Below are positions 5,195 through 7,385 of a stretch of DNA of 7,385 nucleotides, piece by piece. Source of the stretch: Actinomycetes bacterium (lineage in GTDB: Bacteria > Actinomycetota > Acidimicrobiia > Acidimicrobiales > Palsa-688); NCBI GenBank assembly GCA_021827225.1, contig JAKAXG010000201.1, positions 1-7,385 on the forward strand, in the 5' to 3' direction. Below the pieces are notes generated by a model. That model saw nothing but the letters and a program-made list of their open reading frames with translations. It had not been told where the DNA came from and searched no databases. The position numbers and the translations under genes are program-made. Positions within the stretch are counted from its first letter, which is position 1; every line of letters begins with the position of its first letter.

Positions 5195-5995
5195 CTAGTT
5201 CAGGTTCAGTACCGGCCCGGGCGTCCGAACGCCGACGGTCCCGCTCAGGGCGGCCCCGGCCACGTCTGACAGCGCCACCGCCGTGAGCAGCCGGTCGATG
5301 GTGAGAGCCTCATCCCGGGTGGCGACCCGGCCCGGCCCGGTCAGCAGGAACCGGCCGACCTGCCGGCCGGTACAGTAGACGGGCAGGCTGACCGCCCCGT
5401 CCGGCCAGCCGCTCGACGTCAGCGACCAGGTGTGGCCGGCCCAGTCCAGCTCCCCGCCCCGGTCGATCAGAGGCTCGGTCAGAGCCGGGCAGCTGGGATC
5501 GAACCGACAGTCGGTGAGGAACAGCAACTCCTTGAGCTGGGCGGCGATGGCACCTACCAGATCCCGCTGGGCGGCGCCCCCGGAGAGCATCTGGGCGGCC
5601 ACGTACAGGTCGAGCACCTCCCCACCGGAGCGTTGAGCCGCCTCCCCGGCCTGGCGGCGCCGGGCGGCGATGGCCCCGACCGCCACGGCGACCACGGCCA
5701 TGAGCAGCGTGGTCTGAACGTCAAGGGTGTCGGAGATGGACAGCCTCTGATAGGGCCGGGTCAGGAAAAAGTCGAACCAGATTCCGGCTGACACTCCCCC
5801 TGCCAGCGCGGCCAGGCGGTATCCCGGGACCACCGACGCGGCCACCACAAGGACCATGACCAGGGCCAGGTTGCTGGTCTGGGTGTGGCCACGTAGCGGG
5901 GTCATGGCGGCCGCAGCGGCCAGCGGAGCGAGCAAGGCCAGCAGCCACGCCGATCTCACCCCCAGCTTCTCCCAGCGTCGAATCAACCCGTTCAC
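5195..5995 (-). CDS. DUF4118 (KdpD-type transmembrane) domain protein without a kinase domain
   Basis: 266 residues. Four hydrophobic segments can be seen (about 16-33, 42-57, 60-78, 95-111). The signature WFDFFLTRPYQRLSISDT (73-90) is that of DUF4118, the four-helix membrane module of KdpD-like sensor kinases. The cytoplasmic remainder (about 125-255) has a GAF-like look: LDLYVAAQMLSGGAAQRDLV, LLFLTDCRFDPSC, VSLPVYCTGRQVGRFLL, then a helix at DEALTIDRLLTAVALSDVAG. No H-box, N-box or G-box of a histidine kinase is present and the gene ends normally, so it is not a truncated KdpD. Similar orphan DUF4118 proteins exist in actinobacteria; their role is unknown. A sensory or scaffold role is inference. 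The start is GTG 5995, supported by a very strong Shine-Dalgarno. Confidence 0.85.
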   Translation of the reverse strand: MNGLIRRWEKLGVRSAWLLALLAPLAAAAAMTPLRGHTQTSNLALVMVLVVAASVVPGYRLAALAGGVSAGIWFDFFLTRPYQRLSISDTLDVQTTLLMAVVAVAVGAIAARRRQAGEAAQRSGGEVLDLYVAAQMLSGGAAQRDLVGAIAAQLKELLFLTDCRFDPSCPALTEPLIDRGGELDWAGHTWSLTSSGWPDGAVSLPVYCTGRQVGRFLLTGPGRVATRDEALTIDRLLTAVALSDVAGAALSGTVGVRTPGPVLNLN

Positions 5996-5997
5996 CC

Positions 5998-6006
5998 ATC
6001 ACCTCC
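5998..6006 (-). promoter_or_regulatory. Strong ribosome binding site of the DUF4118 gene
   Basis: GGAGGTGAT on the minus strand is a 9-nt perfect complement to the 16S rRNA 3' end, 2 nt (6 nt from the GGAGG core) before GTG 5995. It decides the start: an out-of-frame ATG at 5999 overlaps it and is ignored. Confidence 0.8.
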
Positions 6007-6026
6007 GGGGAGTCGAACCCGACCCA

Positions 6027-6032
6027 ATCCTA
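6027..6032 (-). promoter_or_regulatory. Weak candidate -10 for the DUF4118 gene
   Basis: TAGGAT (TANNNT, 4 of 6) lies on the minus strand 31 nt before GTG 5995. TTCGAC sits 18 bp upstream as a poor -35. It lies just past the stop of the remnant at 6036-6143. Confidence 0.3.
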
Positions 6033-6035
6033 GGC

Positions 6036-6143
6036 TCATACCGCGTAGAGGTCGAAGCCGCGGCGGTCCCAGTGGGCCATGTTGGCCTGCAGGTAGTCGG
6101 CTGTGGTGGCGTGGTCGCGGGTGCCGCCAAGCCATGGCGTCAC
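6036..6143 (-). pseudogene. Unrecognised 35-codon remnant, probably the C-terminal end of a lost gene
   Basis: From GTG at 6143 the frame reads VTPWLGGTRDHATTADYLQA and ends HWDRRGFDLYAV with a TGA at 6036-6038. The peptide looks like real coding sequence: balanced charges, an amphipathic stretch ATTADYLQANMAHWDRR, and codons with G/C in third position. I do not recognise the family. Further upstream in this frame (SERDHPTTCHLPIAS) the coding look is lost. The likely reading is the 3' stub of a gene whose front was deleted or replaced. A complete 35-residue small protein is possible but there is no Shine-Dalgarno. It is too short to appear in an ORF list. Confidence 0.4.
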
Positions 6144-6204
6144 GCTGGCGATTGGGAGGTGGCACGTGGTCGGGTGATCTCGCTCTGACGGTGGGTCGCT
6201 TCGG

Positions 6205-6210
6205 TACTCT
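6205..6210 (+). promoter_or_regulatory. Candidate -10 of the nucleotidyltransferase remnant, leaderless
   Basis: TACTCT (TANNNT) ends exactly 6 nt before ATG 6217, so transcription would begin on the A of the start codon. There is no Shine-Dalgarno. TACTC and GAGTA (6205-6209, 6213-6217) also form a small inverted repeat around TTC, possibly by chance. Confidence 0.4.
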
Positions 6211-6216
6211 TCGAGT

Positions 6217-6321
6217 ATGGAAGTGGGGCTCTACGCTGGGTCCTTCGACCCCGTACATCTCGGCCACCTGGCGTTGATCTCCGCGGCCTCACGTCAGCTC
6301 GATGAGCTCGTACCGCGTTGA
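6217..6321 (+). pseudogene. N-terminal remnant of a CoaD/NadD-type nucleotidyltransferase
   Basis: From ATG 6217 the frame reads MEVGLYAGSFDPVHLGHLAL, continues ISAASRQLDELV and stops after PR at TGA 6319-6321, giving 34 residues. GSFDP-x-H-x-GHL is the hallmark ATP-binding loop (HxGH motif) of phosphopantetheine adenylyltransferase, NMN/NaMN adenylyltransferase and related cytidylyltransferases. Complete members are about 160-200 residues, so only the first strand, loop and helix remain. It cannot be active because the second substrate-binding half and the ISSTxxR-like motif are gone. The start keeps a leaderless-type promoter signal. Similarity ends at about 6312, where foreign sequence follows. 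Which member of the superfamily it came from cannot be decided from 32 residues. Confidence 0.7.
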
Positions 6322-6334
6322 ATTCGGCAGCTCT

Positions 6335-6511
6335 ATGCCCGCCGGCCCCGTAACAGCTGTCCTGCCCGCGCGCATCAAGAGCGTGGTCTTCGACGTCGGC
6401 GAGACATTGGTAGACGAGACACGAGCTTGGTCGCTCATGGCGGACGCTGCTGGAGTCAGCAGGCTGACCCTCTTCGCTGCTCTCGGTGCGCTTATCGAGT
6501 CGGGGATGGCG
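6335..6511 (+). pseudogene. N-terminal remnant of a HAD-superfamily hydrolase, in frame with the downstream alpha/beta hydrolase
   Basis: From ATG 6335 (or ATG 6302, same frame) the protein reads through ARIKSVVFDVGETLVDETRA, then WSLMADAAGVSRLTLFAALG and ALIESG. VVFDVGETLVDE is HAD motif I in the variant where the second Asp is replaced (D-V-G-E-T), and the following helical cap start is typical of the same actinobacterial HAD proteins. Similarity ends near 6508, after about 58 residues. Motifs II to IV and most of the cap are missing, so no phosphatase activity is expected. No stop codon separates it from the alpha/beta hydrolase frame. ATG 6302 overlaps the end of the nucleotidyltransferase remnant by 20 nt. 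The frame is closed upstream by TGA 6275-6277. Confidence 0.65.
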
Positions 6512-6567
6512 CAATCCCGGGAACCTCCCGTAACGACGCGACTGGCGTTGACCAAGGTGGGACGGCC

Positions 6568-6573
6568 TAGCGT
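6568..6573 (+). promoter_or_regulatory. Candidate -10 of the alpha/beta hydrolase gene
   Basis: TAGCGT (TANNNT) lies 7 nt before GTG 6581, the same spacing as in front of the YunG-like and tetR genes. TTGACC (6548-6553) is upstream but only 14 bp away, too close for a standard -35. Weak. Confidence 0.25.
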
Positions 6574-6580
6574 CAGTGTG

Positions 6581-7385
6581 GTGGGCAGGCATCGGGTTTC
6601 TCGGCGGGTGAGGCGTCGCAGAGCAGCCGTCGCGGCCGTCGGCGTGGCCATCGTGGCTTTCATCGCGATGGGACTGGGACGGGCGTCGGCCCGGCGTCCC
6701 GGTCGGGGCGACCACGGGTCGAGCGTGCCGACAGTCGGCTCGGCCGCGACCCCGCCTTCCACCGCAGGTGCCCGCCTTTCGCTGCCCGTCCCGGGACCAC
6801 CGTTCCAGGTGGGCACCATCACCACCGATCTCCCCTCCGCCGGGACGGTCGTGCCGACCATCGTCCGCTACCCGGCAGTGCGAACCTCCCAGGGGCTGGT
6901 AGCTGCGTCGGGAGCCGGCCCGTTCCCTCTCATAGTGTTCTCCGGCGGCTGGCAGGTACAGCCCGGCTACTACAGCAACCTGCTCGACGGTTGGGCGGCG
7001 CAGGGATATGTCGTCGCCTTTCCCGTCTACCCCGGAACCGCCCCGGGAGTACCGGGACCGCCCGAGTGGGCCGTCGTCGAGCACCCCGCCCAGCTCGCGG
7101 GTGTCATCGCCGACCTGGAACACGGGGGCGGGCCCCTGGCCGGGCTGGTCGATGCCACCAGGGTGGGTGTGGCCGGCCACTCCGACGGCGGCGACGTCAC
7201 CGAAGCGGCGGTCAACAACTCCTGCTGCACCATCGCCGCCGTGCGCGCCGCGGTCATCCTCTCCGGCGCCCAGTTGGCCAGCTTCGACGCCCGCGGCCGG
7301 TACGGGACCGCCGGGCCGGCGACCCTGGTGATCCAGGGCGATCGCGACACCATCAACCCGCCCGGGTGCAGCCAGGCCATCTACG
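6581..7385 (+). CDS. Secreted or membrane-anchored alpha/beta hydrolase (dienelactone hydrolase / PAF-acetylhydrolase-like), cut by the window edge
   Basis: 268 codons are visible from GTG 6581; the 3' end is outside the window. An Arg-rich N-terminus (SRRVRRRR) precedes a hydrophobic helix AAVAAVGVAIVAFIAMGLG (about 15-33) and an A-S-A possible signal-peptidase site (35-37), so export is likely, perhaps by Tat given the double Arg. The mature part has the alpha/beta-hydrolase landmarks: oxyanion-side strand PLIVFSGGWQ (116-125), WAAQGYVVAFPVYPG, nucleophile elbow GHSDGG with Ser201 (codon 7181-7183), and VIQGDRDTINP with the likely catalytic Asp256. The catalytic His should follow beyond the edge. 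Substrate unknown; an ester is probable. The start is uncertain: GTG 6557, 6578 and 6608 are in frame, and the frame is open back to 6278 through the HAD remnant, so a longer chimeric product is possible. Confidence 0.75.
   Translation, partial: MGRHRVSRRVRRRRAAVAAVGVAIVAFIAMGLGRASARRPGRGDHGSSVPTVGSAATPPSTAGARLSLPVPGPPFQVGTITTDLPSAGTVVPTIVRYPAVRTSQGLVAASGAGPFPLIVFSGGWQVQPGYYSNLLDGWAAQGYVVAFPVYPGTAPGVPGPPEWAVVEHPAQLAGVIADLEHGGGPLAGLVDATRVGVAGHSDGGDVTEAAVNNSCCTIAAVRAAVILSGAQLASFDARGRYGTAGPATLVIQGDRDTINPPGCSQAIY

Noticed and set aside
6000..6580. Integron cassette array or IS-derived origin of the fragment patch
   Set aside because: I looked for attC-like inverted repeats, terminal inverted repeats, target duplications and transposase frames and saw none.
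6140..7180. 346-codon open frame on the minus strand
   Set aside because: It is antisense to the alpha/beta hydrolase and the HAD remnant, has low-complexity composition (Arg/Gly/Ser/His) and no recognisable motif.

Overview
This is high-GC DNA, roughly two-thirds G+C by eye, with GTG starts and C/G-ending codons. At least two proteins resemble coenzyme F420-dependent flavin-fold families, and several genes seem to start at or one base after the inferred transcript start. Together these suggest an actinobacterium (Actinomycetota). I cannot place it more precisely. No phage, IS element, CRISPR array, rRNA or tRNA was seen.

Layout, left to right. Bases 1-97 hold the 3' end of an AlkA-type DNA glycosylase with an in-frame TAG in front of it. 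A PPOX/F420-type flavin-fold gene (217-657, minus) is divergent from a two-gene unit: a YunG-like protein (788-1198) and a VOC/glyoxalase-fold protein (1195-1701), overlapping by 4 nt. Next is an SRPBCC domain fused to a Ddn-like F420 reductase domain (1889-2866, plus). A TetR regulator (2920-3483, minus) is divergent from an NAD(P)-binding SDR/epimerase gene (3579-4529, plus). Two copies of a palindromic operator-like site lie between them, so this is a self-contained regulator-enzyme pair. A stand-alone CinA C-terminal-domain gene (4506-5009, minus) overlaps the 3' end of the SDR gene tail to tail. Upstream of it on the same strand is a membrane protein with a KdpD-type DUF4118 domain but no kinase (5195-5995, minus).

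Bases 6000-6580 are a patch of broken genes. There is an unrecognised 35-codon remnant on the minus strand, the first 34 codons of a CoaD/NadD-type nucleotidyltransferase with an apparent leaderless promoter, and the first ~60 codons of a HAD-family hydrolase. The HAD remnant runs, without a stop, into the reading frame of a secreted or membrane-anchored alpha/beta hydrolase that continues past the right edge. This open frame is at least 350 codons long and has no stop inside the window.

Most of the window is ordinary housekeeping and redox or detoxification chromosome. The points worth a second look are the gene-fragment mosaic and its in-frame fusion, the SRPBCC-Ddn fusion, the TetR operator pair, the CinA homologue with His in place of the usual active-site Lys, and the repeated TANNNT-N6/7-start arrangement. 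I see no convincing evidence for a new defence or mobile system.
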